From the NCBI GenBank assembly GCA_030141605.1, contig JAQGDQ010000733.1, positions 1 through 64,000 on the forward strand: a stretch of DNA of 64,000 bases, written 5' to 3'. The notes under the pieces were generated by a model that saw only the letters and a program-made list of their open reading frames with translations, did no database searches and was not told the DNA's origin. Of this stretch, positions 43,601 through 47,328 are shown piece by piece (the stretch's first letter is position 1; the number at the start of each line of letters is the position of its first letter). Source of the stretch: Tubiluchus corallicola (taxonomy: Eukaryota; Priapulida; Priapulimorpha; Priapulimorphida; Tubiluchidae). Position numbers and translations under genes: made by a program.

Positions 43601-45914
43601 CAAGAAAACTCTTCATTTAAATCTAAAACTATGTCAAATGTCTACAACTTATTTCTGCCGTGACTAGGAGTTCACTTAGAACTGTTATTTGCAAAGGCAA
43701 TAACAGCCACATATTTGACAAATTATCGTCGTAATCCTGCTTTTGTACGCAACAGATCTTATGGCAAATCTTGTCCGCTTACAACGGATTTTGGATAAAA
43801 CTGATTGCTGCTATGATCGAACATTCAGACAGTTCTGGCTATAAATGTTCAGACAAATCCGCTGTTAGCCAGACAGGAAGCATAGTTGGCAGGTGAAGTG
43901 CTACGCATCACACACGGCAGCATCTAACTAATACCAACGAACCAATGTAAAGTACCAGTGTAACATTTACCGCTTTAAAACGTCAGTTAAACGATATCTG
44001 TTTACTTCTTATATAAACTAGTCTTGATAACCACCTACTGTTCCTGTGTGACACAACAGTCACAACTTTGTGTTCTTTTTGAGTAGAATCCAGAGTGCTT
44101 CGTCATCTCATGAGCCGAATCTCCACAAGCCACTCTTCCTACCCTTTTGAACATTCTTTTATCCATCACTTCTATCCCTACTTTGCGCAATTCTTTTTTT
44201 TAAATTGTCTAAAAACCTTCGTTTTTTTGTTCTTTTTTTCTCAGTATTTGGACGTGCTTATAATGGTGCAAGCACCTAACAAGTTTCACTGCCATTTATT
44301 ATGTGCACGCTGTCATATAATCATTATTATTAATATCTACTTTTTAACTGTGTTTCCTGTATAATGTATTTACACTTCCAAATAAATTTATTATTATTAT
44401 TATTATTATAGTTACATTTATATTGTGCTTTAATAACCTAATTTTATGATAACAAGCTATCTTCTTGAAAACCATATAAATTTTACATGAGTATTAAACC
44501 AATTCACTATTATTATATTATTTTCGAACACACATGTACAGTTAAGTTATATAAGTGGTTCAATTAAAAGAAATTAGTAGACTAGCAGTAAAAGTAAAAA
44601 TAAATATTCAACACTGACAATAAAAACAACAACAAAAACAAGCACGGATATTATTTACATACAAGAAAACAAAGCAATTAATTTAAAAAGATACCACACA
44701 TTCTAACATTTCTCTCAACTGATATTTTGATAAAAATTAAAATTTTTGTTTTTCATACAAGTTATAAAATTTTTTGCAAAGTTTATTGTCGCTAGCTGCC
44801 TGGAATCTAACTCGCATCCTTTTACAATTATATGAGTTAATACAAGAAAATTTGTAAATAAATCTTTTAGAGTAACATTATTTTCTATAACAATTGTAAT
44901 ACAAGTTGAAACCCATTATTGACTTTACGTCATATAACGTCTGCTTGGATACAAAGTTAATTGTCGAGTTACTACTATTTTTACATATAATTATTTTTAT
45001 ATACTACATAGAATTTAAAGGACAAGAAAAGGGGCACCTGAAGTAGGTTTCAGAAAAATCACCTTAAAAATTATATTACTTTATAGCAATTTGATGCATA
45101 TATCGTACTCGCACTGAAAGGAATTGTCGTTGTACTCATTTTAAATCTCCCGCAATGCTGTTCCGACATCGCCATTACATGACGTCACTACGCCACGTAA
45201 ATCAGTGGAAGAAAAGGCAATGTTAAATTATGACCCAAAAAACTTTCCGTGCAAATCTATTTTACTTAGCATTTCACTTACCTGCTGTAAAGACTTATGT
45301 AACTAAACTAATAATTTAAAATATTGTGAAAATTGGTAAAATGTCACCGACTCACCCTCCAGGGTGCGCCACTGACTAGCCAAAAACGTATTTTTAATCT
45401 TATTGAAAAGACACAGTAATTTAAAATTTTACTTGATTAGCAACATGTATGCTACGAATGTTCTGATTATTTTTTCAAACTTTACTCAATGTTATCTAAA
45501 CATGTTTCTAACGACCTACGATTAAAATGGCTGCGCCTAACGGTCATCGCGGGAGTTCAGATTTAGACGTTTTATACAGCGTTACGGCCGATGCAAGCAC
45601 TGCACACGAAAAGGTAGTATGTAAGTGGTATAAAATTATTCAAGTTCCAACATGCGTAACCGTAATATCCTAGGTAACTATAAAGGCAATGGCAAGAATT
45701 GAAATTGTGCACACAAAGTTTGAAAATACATCGAGCTGTGTCAGTACCCGACAGAAAAAAAGCTAGTAATATTAATAACACTTGTAATACCTGTCTGATT
45801 CGAATGTCGCTGATATCCGTTTATGTACGAATGCTGATGAGCAGGGTTGTTTAGGGAATCCCGTTCGGAATGAGATTCACCTTCTGACGTACGGCGACGG
45901 CGAGGCGTGGTCAT
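11435..45914 (-). CDS. STX5: Syntaxin-5 (Qa-SNARE), complete gene, ten coding exons
   Basis: Joined exons (45914-45791, 42985-42858, 42029-41953, 40705-40650, 38572-38460, 36950-36819, 23014-22924, 19578-19463, 17082-16961, 11594-11435) form one frame of 372 residues plus TAG; every junction is GT-AG and phases agree. Human STX5 is about 355 residues. Syntaxin-5 is the Qa-SNARE for ER-Golgi and intra-Golgi fusion. Visible landmarks: an arginine cluster R5-R8 near the N-terminus; an internal Met64 starting the SLY1-binding peptide [10 protein letters not shown]; the Habc region, roughly residues 85-200, including KQRSEF and [17 protein letters not shown]; the SNARE motif, about 271-333, with the zero-layer glutamine at Q314 (in QEQEEM); and a C-terminal anchor, about 352-372, rich in I, F, L and V. 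The start was chosen as the first ATG of the 5'-most exon in frame. The 5' UTR end and any upstream non-coding exon were not determined. Confidence 0.96.
11906..12775. repeat. CAR-type triplet array in STX5 intron 9
   Basis: About 870 bp of imperfect CAG, CAA and related ACR triplets on the plus strand, with short higher-order repeats. STX5 is transcribed from the other strand, so the pre-mRNA would carry CUG/UUG-type repeats. Long poly-Gln, poly-Asn/Ser, poly-Thr and poly-Leu frames in all six phases are artefacts of the composition. Confidence 0.95.
13016..13578. repeat. 12/13-bp CTATCAATCAG satellite in STX5 intron 9
   Basis: Roughly 45 units built on CTATCAATCAG followed by C, T or TC, so unit length alternates between 12 and 13 bp. 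The mixed lengths shift the frame along the array without producing stops, giving spurious plus-strand frames of up to 233 codons. Confidence 0.95.
13579..13928. other. STX5 intron 9, unique stretch
   Basis: About 350 bp of apparently unique intron DNA between two repeat arrays. I see no exon, RNA gene or inverted repeat here. Confidence 0.4.
13929..14830. repeat. Compound repeat: spacer unit plus CAR/ACR triplets
   Basis: Several copies of a spacer containing GAGAAACTACTAGAG and AAACAGTGCAAGAAGAAAAC, separated by variable-length runs of ACAGTAACAGTAATGACG-type triplets. Spacer copies start near 13931, 14067, 14145, 14219, 14527 and 14697, with shorter versions near 14350 and 14440. This looks like a minisatellite whose units each carry an internal expandable triplet tract. 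Confidence 0.85.
14831..15628. repeat. Higher-order CAR/ACR triplet array in STX5 intron 9
   Basis: About 800 bp in which AGAGACAATGACAGTGACAA blocks alternate with (CAA)n and (CAG)n stretches, the blocks being about 45-80 bp apart. All six frames are nearly free of stops, so the apparent 200-300 codon proteins are not evidence for a gene. Confidence 0.95.
15629..16626. other. STX5 intron 9, no gene seen
   Basis: AT-rich intron DNA. Small frames at 15946-16306 and 16474-16824 resemble no family I know, and the latter runs into a tandem repeat. The stretch near 16330-16400 (TTTATCATTAAAATG) resembles one near 27280 and may be a retroposon fragment. Confidence 0.45.
16627..16968 (-). repeat. 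114-bp tandem repeat, three copies, carrying the exon 9 splice donor
   Basis: Three consecutive copies share landmarks CTAGAACAATG and ACAAAACCAAGTA at exact 114-bp spacing. Each ends in the plus-strand string GGATAATACCTTTG. In the right-hand copy this string is the real exon 9 donor (CAAAG then GTATTATC on the minus strand). The other two copies place identical potential donors in the intron after 16847 and 16733. Confidence 0.9.
16961..17082 (-). CDS. STX5: STX5 exon 9 (central SNARE motif)
   Basis: Encodes [20 protein letters not shown] followed by [20 protein letters not shown] and the first two bases of Arg320. This contains most heptads of the SNARE helix, including the ionic-layer glutamine Q314. 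The acceptor is TTTCAG and the donor CAAAG|GTATTA. It is nearly identical to the vertebrate STX5 segment as remembered. Confidence 0.97.
17455..17830. repeat. 33-bp minisatellite, about 11 copies, STX5 intron 8
   Basis: Units contain AAACTTATGCATGATCTTAA and GGATTTATAAG, with G/A and C/T variants. The unit carries the palindrome ATGCAT and, being a multiple of three, leaves long frames open on both strands, which I treat as artefacts. Confidence 0.95.
17985..18420. repeat. Direct duplication of about 150 bp, offset about 270 bp
   Basis: Two similar blocks (about 17989-18135 and 18259-18410) share AAGAAATATTGCAATA, GATGAATGTTCTCACCAATG and GACAATAGACACACAGTAG. Differences include a small insertion in the second copy. 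No coding function is evident. It may be part of a larger retroposon whose 3' end reaches 18926. Confidence 0.75.
18927..19379. repeat. Compound tetranucleotide array, STX5 intron 8
   Basis: A chain of pure blocks: (CTGT)n, (CTGC)n, (CTAT)n for about 90 bp, (GTAT)n for about 185 bp, (CCGT)n, (CCAT)n and (CTAT/CTAC)n. Each block differs from the next by one base. The array begins just after an AATAAATCATC string. Its near edge lies 83 nt inside the intron from the exon 8 donor. Confidence 0.97.
19463..19578 (-). CDS. STX5: STX5 exon 8 (linker and start of SNARE motif)
   Basis: After a TTGCAG acceptor the exon supplies the last two bases of Thr241, then [20 protein letters not shown] and [18 protein letters not shown]. 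The VTIDMG and QLIDEQ parts align with the human VAIDMM and QLIDEQ segments. The donor is CAG|GTAACT, phase 0. The glycine-rich middle is less conserved, as expected of the Habc-SNARE linker. Confidence 0.95.
19681..20130 (+). mobile_element. Element E, partial copy 2 (STX5 intron 7)
   Basis: Begins AAAGGACAAGAAAAGGGG, runs through the CTCACCCTGCAGGGTGAG segment and stops near a GCTGCGAATGCTCTG stretch, matching one arm and the centre of the element at 7473-8125. The second inverted arm is missing, so the copy is truncated, and it is followed by a retroposon 3' end. Confidence 0.7.
20140..20905 (+). mobile_element. Retroposon 3' end H, interrupted by a mariner-like MITE
   Basis: Segments 20140-20346 and 20858-20905 together match the uninterrupted copy at 32790-33022, including GTGGGACAATCTAACAAG and CCCTTTCACTA. 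They end GTGTAATGTGAAATAAATGA followed by TTATGAC, a tail repeated in the second copy. The terminal AATAAA and short tandem tail fit a non-LTR retroposon 3' end. No intact reverse transcriptase is present. Confidence 0.7.
20347..20857. mobile_element. mariner-like MITE flanked by TA
   Basis: The 511-bp element has inverted ends: left TAGTCAAACCTCGGTTTTCG, right CGAGGTATGACTG (inverse CAGTCATACCTCG). TA dinucleotides flank it on both sides. Repeated TTTGAAAAC/GAAAACCGA strings near both ends are typical of mariner-derived miniatures with accession-like ends CCTCGGTTTTC. Comparison with 32970-32985 gives the empty site, confirming a clean insertion. Confidence 0.85.
20906..21612. other. STX5 intron 7, no gene seen
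   Basis: AT-rich intron DNA without long frames, RNA gene signals or obvious repeats. It ends at the 20-bp satellite. Confidence 0.45.
21613..22788. repeat. 20-bp satellite, about 58 copies, STX5 intron 7
   Basis: Strictly periodic 20-bp units CATACTTCAATGGTATTTTA, with the first bases CAT, CGT or TGT and occasional CTTCAA/CCTCAA. No length variants are seen over almost 1.2 kb. Because three units make 60 bp without stops on the plus strand, several overlapping frames of up to 391 codons appear; I interpret them as artefacts. The right edge is 135 bp from the exon 7 donor. Confidence 0.97.
22924..23014 (-). CDS. STX5: STX5 exon 7 (linker after Habc)
   Basis: After a TACAG acceptor the frame reads [20 protein letters not shown] then [10 protein letters not shown] and the first base of Thr241; the donor is [18 protein letters not shown] is identical to the human segment that follows the VRTE sequence. 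The rest is a Ser/Pro-rich linker, expected to be poorly conserved. Confidence 0.95.
23325..23780. repeat. GTAG/GTAA/GCAA tetranucleotide array, STX5 intron 6
   Basis: Blocks of AGTG, AGTA, AGGT and AGCA tetranucleotides for about 455 bp with single-base transitions between blocks. Stop-free Leu/Thr/Pro/Tyr frames on the minus strand are artefacts. A similar but inverted CTTA/CTAC array lies at 24190-24860. Confidence 0.95.
24190..24862. repeat. CTTA/CTAC/CCGA tetranucleotide array, STX5 intron 6
   Basis: About 670 bp of CTTA, CCTA, CGAC and TACCT units with local pentamers (ACCTT)n at the right end. It is complementary in type to 23325-23780, so the two arrays could pair as long imperfect inverted repeats about 400 bp apart in the transcript. 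Confidence 0.9.
24863..25286. other. STX5 intron 6, no gene seen
   Basis: A unique-looking stretch. A minus-strand frame of 60 codons at 25011-25193 shows no similarity to syntaxin-5 or to any family I know. Confidence 0.45.
25287..25672 (-). repeat. GTGA/GTAA tetranucleotide array at a retroposon 3' end
   Basis: AGTG units with scattered AGAG and AATG variants pass into (AGTA)n at the right end, directly beside a segment (25673-25770) with ACATACAATGAAATTTATGG and AACAAGGAGATTAACAC. The same segment follows a short (AGTA)n run at 50664-50800, so the array lies at the 3' tail of a minus-strand retroposon copy. Confidence 0.9.
25673..25771 (-). mobile_element. Retroposon 3' fragment (family J, copy 1)
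   Basis: Matches 50700-50790 over landmarks ATACAATGAAATT, TGGGGTTTTACGT and AACAACAAGGAGATTAACAC. Both copies border AGTA-type repeats on the same side, which identifies that side as the 3' tail. No coding frame is visible. Confidence 0.7.
25945..26112. repeat. (ATTATC)n / (TTA)n array
   Basis: About 170 bp of CATTAT hexamers bounded by ATT runs. It borders the minus-strand LINE fragment that starts at 26113 and corresponds in position to the (TAA)n tail of the related copy at 58560-58600. Confidence 0.95.
26113..27240 (-). pseudogene. CR1/L2-like LINE 3' end, interrupted by a piggyBac-like MITE
   Basis: Reading on the minus strand, the segment 27240-26953 encodes [18 protein letters not shown] and [16 protein letters not shown], nearly the same residues as the copy at 58158-58514. 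These resemble the extreme C-terminus of non-LTR reverse transcriptase proteins. The segment 26305-26113 continues into the 3' untranslated part. The body of the LINE is absent (5' truncated), and a 639-bp transposon sits between the two parts. Confidence 0.8.
26310..26948. mobile_element. piggyBac-like element inserted at TTAA within a LINE
   Basis: Perfect inverted ends CCCTTATAGGGTCAC / GTGACCCTATAAGGG, bordered by TTAA at 26306-26309 and 26949-26952. Subterminal palindromes GGGGGTAAAAAATTACCCCC (left) and GGGGGTAATTTTTTACCCC (right) occur. The related LINE copy near 58365-58380 shows the uninterrupted sequence. The minus strand has an open frame of 163 codons (26364-26855) covering most of the element; I cannot match it to a transposase. 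Confidence 0.9.
27241..28009. other. STX5 intron 6, AT-rich, possible retroposon remains
   Basis: AT-rich DNA with repeated ACATTACA/TTTACACTATTTATACATTTGACAT-like strings at 27480-27620 and a G-run at 27685-27703. ATT repeats at 27255-27275 may be a retroposon tail. No coding exon was found. Confidence 0.4.
28010..28610. repeat. CA-rich compound microsatellite, STX5 intron 6
   Basis: ACAC, ACGC, ATGC and ACAGAAC units over about 600 bp. At 28136-28158 a perfect B-box GGTTCGAATCC occurs on the minus strand (GGATTCGAACC on plus), suggesting the array sits beside a tRNA-derived SINE remnant. His/Thr- or Cys/Val-rich frames in this region are artefacts. Confidence 0.85.
29130..29625 (+). pseudogene. 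Non-LTR retrotransposon reverse transcriptase C-terminal relic
   Basis: From about 29254 the plus strand reads [20 protein letters not shown], then [20 protein letters not shown] and [15 protein letters not shown]. These are hallmarks of the region after the catalytic domain in endonuclease-reverse-transcriptase LINEs. A frameshift near 29460 moves the continuation (RWYGHLKRR, then [14 protein letters not shown]) into another frame. It ends in a (GAA)n run near 29605-29621. The segment 29150-29235, with GTCGCAAGCCCGGATAAATA and GGAAGGATATCC, precedes it. It is 5' truncated and non-functional. Confidence 0.85.
29690..29835. mobile_element. tRNA-related SINE-like fragment, copy 1
   Basis: Shares TTAAATTTTGATATGACACT-type sequence, GAAAGGCAGGACACGTGAAA and a degenerate B-box (minus strand GGGCTCAAGTCC) with 62275-62375. 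The copies diverge considerably. A tRNA-derived SINE is my inference from the B-box position. Confidence 0.45.
29951..30250. repeat. 100-bp tandem repeat, three copies
   Basis: An exact 100-bp period: AACAGTTTTRTTGTTTGTCC occurs at 29961, 30061 and 30161, and TGATTTTTCCCATAAACAC at 30041 and 30141. Each unit includes the AAAGGAAGACAGAATGATTTTT edge of repeat F, and the last unit leads straight into the full F copy at 30222. The array probably arose by duplicating the F junction. Confidence 0.9.
30222..30735 (+). repeat. Dispersed repeat F, near full-length copy
   Basis: Begins with AAGGAAGACGGGATGATTTT and continues through CATACTACCCCATTTTCAAAT, a GATGACATCACAAAC segment and the CAAAAATATTCCATGAGCGTG segment to GCGTTTGTGTAGTAATAAC. 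The same order of landmarks is seen at 39853-40400 and 59656-60200. A 144-codon plus frame starting inside it at 30654 has hydrophobic stretches but no recognisable family. Confidence 0.7.
31454..31943 (+). mobile_element. hAT-like non-autonomous element (family A, copy 2)
   Basis: The 490-bp element has ends CAGGGGTGGGCAAATT and AATTTGCACACCCCTG. The 8-bp target duplication CTGTAAGG is perfect on both sides (31446-31453 and 31944-31951), diagnostic of hAT transposition. It has no transposase and lies in STX5 intron 6. Confidence 0.93.
32153..32258. repeat. (AGTA)n tetranucleotide run
   Basis: About 105 bp of AGTA with a few AGTG units. Similar runs sit at retroposon ends at 25640-25672 and 50664-50685. 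Confidence 0.95.
32790..33022 (+). mobile_element. Retroposon 3' end H, intact reference copy
   Basis: Contains GTGTGGGACAATCTAACAAG, CATTGTAGGCCCTTTCACTA and the terminal GTGAAATAAATGACTTATGA, then a second CTTATGAC. It provides the empty site for the mariner-like insertion at 20347. The 3' part lacks a functional enzyme frame; the tail type and AATAAA indicate a non-LTR origin. Confidence 0.7.
33023..33375. other. STX5 intron 6, no gene seen
   Basis: Unique-looking DNA with small minus-strand frames (60-62 codons) lacking similarity. It leads into the 52-bp satellite. Confidence 0.4.
33376..34107. repeat. 52-bp satellite, about 14 copies, STX5 intron 6
   Basis: A 52-bp unit containing GTTCCAACTACAAACTAGTC and TGTGCTACAGAAAGCCGGGA, with few differences (GTCGTG/GTCGCG, GTCCGC/GTCTGC). 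It is GC-richer than the surroundings. The low divergence suggests recent amplification. Confidence 0.95.
34250..34628 (+). mobile_element. Retroposon-like 3' end leading into a pentanucleotide array
   Basis: A pyrimidine-rich stretch with an internal duplication (CAGTCCTGTACRARTTCTACC twice) ends with AATGCTGTATTTATGGC and AGAAATAAACTAAACTAAAC. The AATAAA signal followed at once by a simple repeat resembles a non-LTR 3' terminus. No enzyme domain is visible. Confidence 0.5.
34628..35167. repeat. (AAACT)n / (AAAGT)n pentanucleotide array, STX5 intron 6
   Basis: About 540 bp of pentamers: AAACT, then a hexamer patch CTGAAA, then AAAGT, then AAACT again. The return to AAACT after AAAGT suggests a point mutation that spread inside the array. 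Confidence 0.97.
35168..35988. other. STX5 intron 6, one small ORF of uncertain status
   Basis: Holds a 44-codon frame at 35183-35317 on the plus strand in a fair start context (CACCATGTTG), beginning [19 protein letters not shown], basic and lysine-rich. I recognise no family, and it may be chance. Nothing else is seen. Confidence 0.35.
35989..36305. repeat. Degenerate ~20-bp repeat around CAGCATTTACAGTGCATAAT
   Basis: About fifteen divergent units of the form CATAATCAGCATTTACAGTG. The higher divergence, compared with the other satellites here, suggests an older array. Confidence 0.85.
36819..36950 (-). CDS. STX5: STX5 exon 6 (end of Habc region)
   Basis: After a TTTCAG acceptor: [20 protein letters not shown], then [20 protein letters not shown] and IRTE; donor GAG|GTAAGC, phase 0 at both ends (44 codons). 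It aligns with human FVRAKGSQSGRHLQTHSNTI and [20 protein letters not shown]. Confidence 0.97.
37041..37387. mobile_element. hAT-like MITE (CAGTGGTTCCCAAAC ends)
   Basis: The 347-bp element has ends CAGTGGTTCCCAAACT and AGTTTGGGAACCACTG, bordered by the perfect 8-bp duplication ACTTAAAA (37033-37040 and 37388-37395). The end sequence is the one typical of many animal hAT elements. Frames inside it on both strands (85 and 62 codons) are not transposase. Confidence 0.95.
37602..38086 (+). mobile_element. hAT-like element, family D, copy 1
   Basis: The 485-bp element starts CGGATGAGAATGATAAATTG (two bases apparently lost from CAGGGATGAG) and ends AAAATTCTCATCCCTG. The perfect 8-bp duplication ATATTACA lies at 37594-37601 and 38087-38094. 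Internal landmarks GTGACGGCCTGCC and GGCACTACTGGTCTTCC are shared with 42058-42515 and 48658-49175. Confidence 0.92.
38460..38572 (-). CDS. STX5: STX5 exon 5 (Habc)
   Basis: After TTTCAG the exon completes Leu129, then reads [20 protein letters not shown] and [17 protein letters not shown]; donor AAC|GTAAGC. It aligns with the human LAKRKSLFDDKAVEIEELTY and [17 protein letters not shown] stretch. Confidence 0.97.
38880..39205 (-). repeat. Dispersed repeat F, reverse copy in STX5 intron 4
   Basis: Read on the minus strand it begins at an AAGACGGTGATTTTCCACAT junction and passes through the GATGACATCACAAAC and GTGTGTTGTACTAAAACTC landmarks known from 30222 and 39853. It lies only 650 bp from another copy in opposite orientation (39853-40400), so intron 4 holds an inverted pair. 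Confidence 0.65.
39280..39485. repeat. ~200-bp duplicated segment, copy 1
   Basis: Almost identical to 43358-43562, with only a few substitutions over about 200 bp. Landmarks are TCCTCTCTGTTGGGTAATGG, GTTACACGTAGCAATACCTG and CATAGCATTGTAAACAACCC. On the minus strand it has an open frame [20 protein letters not shown] preceded by CCGCAG, an exon-like look that could equally belong to a mobile element. Confidence 0.8.
39853..40430 (+). repeat. Dispersed repeat F, full-length copy (STX5 intron 4)
   Basis: Runs from AAAGGAAGACAGGATGATTT through TACTACCCCATTTTCAAAT, GAGCGTGTTGCGCG, GCGTTTCCGAAATGCAGACG and TTCTTTCACGTAAGTCATTT. The landmark order is the same as at 59656-60200. Neither inverted ends nor a coding frame is evident, so the class is unresolved. 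Confidence 0.7.
40650..40705 (-). CDS. STX5: STX5 exon 4 (Habc, helix a end)
   Basis: A 56-bp micro-exon: acceptor TTTAG, then the last base of Arg110, [18 protein letters not shown] and the first base of Leu129; donor ATAT|GTAAGT. It matches human KRIGKDLSNTFAKLEKLTIL. Too short to appear as a free-standing reading frame; identified by splice phase and protein alignment. Confidence 0.95.
41107..41252. repeat. 146-bp tandem duplication of host flank plus LTR 5' end
   Basis: Host sequence ATACGCAATTAAAACTA... TATGTTAAACATGTATTTTG and the first ~95 bp of the neighbouring LTR occur here once, then again starting at 41253, where the complete LTR follows. It is a partial LTR created by tandem duplication after insertion. 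Confidence 0.8.
41307..41864 (+). mobile_element. Solo LTR (STX5 intron 3)
   Basis: A 558-bp block from TGTGGAAGTTG to GACTTTCACA, flanked by the 5-bp duplication GGTAC (41302-41306 and 41865-41869). It contains GTTTAATAAACACTTTTCTG (polyadenylation signal) near its 3' half and an internal ~123-bp tandem duplication starting at GTGCTGCCATCTATGTGCTA. The TG...CA ends with 5-bp duplication fit an LTR retrotransposon, Ty3/Gypsy or Bel/Pao type; the interior has been lost by LTR recombination. Confidence 0.85.
41953..42029 (-). CDS. STX5: STX5 exon 3 (Habc start)
   Basis: After TTTTAG the frame reads [20 protein letters not shown], then FMQVA and two bases of Arg110; donor TAG|GTGAGA. It aligns with the human NGIQTNKPALRAVRQRSEFT LMAK stretch; the QRSEF core is identical. 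Confidence 0.95.
42058..42515 (+). mobile_element. hAT-like element, family D, copy 2 (partly deleted)
   Basis: Starts TAGGGATGAGATTGACAAAT and ends AAAATTCTCATCCCTG. It lacks the GTCCGTAAAAATTTTCTCAA piece of copy 1. I could not see an intact 8-bp duplication. It lies in STX5 intron 2, 28 bp upstream of the exon 3 acceptor in transcript terms. Confidence 0.85.
42858..42985 (-). CDS. STX5: STX5 exon 2 (short-isoform start, SLY1-binding peptide)
   Basis: After TTCACAG: completes Gly42, then [31 protein letters not shown] and [11 protein letters not shown]; donor ATG|GTAAGC. Met64 lies where human Met55 starts the short isoform, and [10 protein letters not shown] matches human MSCRDRTQEF and the yeast Sed5 DRTSEF peptide that binds the SM protein Sly1/SCFD1. 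In the long form this peptide is internal. Confidence 0.96.
43064..43357. repeat. 38-bp minisatellite, about 7-8 copies, STX5 intron 1
   Basis: A 38-bp unit with CAACCTCGCTCGACAACAAT and CCCGCATAAACCA, with C/T variants at GCTCGAC/ACTCGAC and CCCGC/CCCAC. It is immediately followed by the ~200-bp segment duplicated from intron 4. Frames reading [10 protein letters not shown]-type repeats are artefacts. Confidence 0.95.
43358..43562. repeat. ~200-bp duplicated segment, copy 2
   Basis: Near-identical to 39280-39485 in the same orientation, inside intron 1 rather than intron 4. It starts at the end of the 38-bp minisatellite and ends GGATTCTAATTACAA. The small divergence suggests a recent copy, by transposition or segmental duplication. 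Confidence 0.8.
43563..45016. other. STX5 intron 1, no gene; one retroposon-like 3' end
   Basis: AT-rich DNA. The stretch about 44090-44410 ends TTACACTTCCAAATAAATTT followed by (ATT)n at 44388-44410, again AATAAA running into a simple repeat, suggesting a retroposon 3' end on the plus strand. No coding exon was recognised. Confidence 0.45.
45017..45560 (+). mobile_element. Element E, partial copy 3 (STX5 intron 1)
   Basis: Begins AAAGGACAAGAAAAGGGG and proceeds through CTCACCCTCCAGGGTGCG and GGCTGCGCCTAACGGTCATC to CGCGGGAGTTCAG. The distal inverted arm is truncated. The order of segments corresponds to the inverse of copy 1. Confidence 0.75.
45791..45914 (-). CDS. STX5: STX5 exon 1 (long-isoform N-terminus)
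   Basis: ATG at 45914-45912 opens [20 protein letters not shown], then [21 protein letters not shown] and the first base of Gly42; donor CAG|GTATTA. The RRRR cluster at residues 5-8 takes the place of the RKR ER-retrieval signal of mammalian long syntaxin-5. The extension is hydrophilic and otherwise poorly conserved, so support comes from the open frame, splice phase and position. Confidence 0.85.
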
Positions 45915-47328
45915 CGGATCGACGAAACGAAGGCAGCGATTCTGGGCAAGTCATTCATCCAATCAGTGAGTGATCAGCTTGGATTTTGCAACTATTTAAT
46001 CATTCTGCATTTAATAATCAAGTAAAAAAAGTTAATTTTGGCTGGAAATTTTAATTCCTATACTATTAGGTAATGAGACAGCAGGCTTATTTTACATAGA
46101 GGCTGAAGCTGAGTCAGTTGCTACTACATCAGCTGACTCGCACAGTAAATCAGCTAGCTCAAGTCAGCTAAAGCTGTGAATTTTTGTTAACTAAAGAAAT
46201 AAAAATTGTAAGTTAACTGTTAAATATGGAGAAAAATTTTTTAAATAATTCATTTGCTCATACACAGATGAAAAATTCAAATAATGCATTAGAGATTATA
46301 AAAAAGCAATGGATTTATAGCAAATATTTACAAGGCTTATCTGATTACAACAAATCAATACTAAAATAATTTCATACGTGTGACTTACGTTGCCTATATG
46401 TGTATTTAATTTTGAAATGACCAGTAGTAATGCCAACGTCACACGTAGGATGTAACCAAAGTGACAGAGGGGAGTGTTGGCACAACTGAAGCCATAGTGC
46501 TCTTACATTCAGCATTATCTCAATTTTTAAACAAATACTGCGTATTTTCACAGAATTCTATACACAAAGTATTGACGAGCAATCGTGGAAGTAGCGCGGA
46601 TAGTCGTAATGCGCCAAGCAATCGTGTCGAATAGGTAATCGCTCGGCGAAAACTGGATTCTCATAGAGTGCCAAAATAGAAAGAATATACGGTATACCTA
46701 TTCATGGGTATCCAAACGAAGTGGTGTAATCGATTTTGATATCAAATCCTACGAATTCTGACTTTTTCGCAGCTTAAAAATGTTTGCACTGTTTGATAAA
46801 CTTTGTCCAGATTGTAATTTTGACAATGGTTGTTGACACAACTTCTCAACAATTTCACGAAACACGTAATCGGCAATACGAGAAATCTGCTACGCACTTA
46901 GTTACTCAACCGAAACAAACAGAGCATGCGCAAAGGCTGGCTCACAATTTTTGTACAGTAGAATCGTCACCCACGTGCCTACTTGCAATGCACCAAGTCA
47001 GTGTATTGCCTGTAGTGTTTGTTATCACTGTTGTGCAGTGAATTAAAGATTAATGCGTCTGGGCTTGTTAAAATTTATATGTTTCAGATACGTGAATTCA
47101 TTTAAACTACGTGCTAATTCCTTAAAGTACGTGCGGCACTTTTTCAATTTATTTTGTGTTAACAACTGTGCATGTTAATGTTATCATTACCTACTTTCGA
47201 GATTTTATTGTTAAATTAATTAATTCATTAATGATTTGAAAATCATGAAAATACAATTCTAGGCAAAAGCAGTTTTGACCCTATGACAAGCCTCCTGTCT
47301 TTGCAGATATTCATTCTATTCCACAAGC
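45915..47328. promoter_or_regulatory. Shared divergent STX5/MTR upstream region
   Basis: 1.4 kb separates the two start codons. A CCAAT box (45959-45963) lies about 45 bp upstream of the STX5 ATG, and a CACGTG E-box near 46973 lies about 355 bp upstream of the MTR ATG. A pyrimidine tract ending TTTGCAG at 47300-47306 looks like a splice acceptor, so MTR may have an upstream non-coding exon here. No TATA box can be assigned with confidence. An 85-codon frame at 46784-47041 has no known relatives. Confidence 0.55.

Noticed and set aside
46784-47041. 85-codon frame upstream of MTR as a possible separate gene or MTR leader
   Set aside because: It is not in frame with a supported splice to MTR and has no similarity to MTR N-termini.
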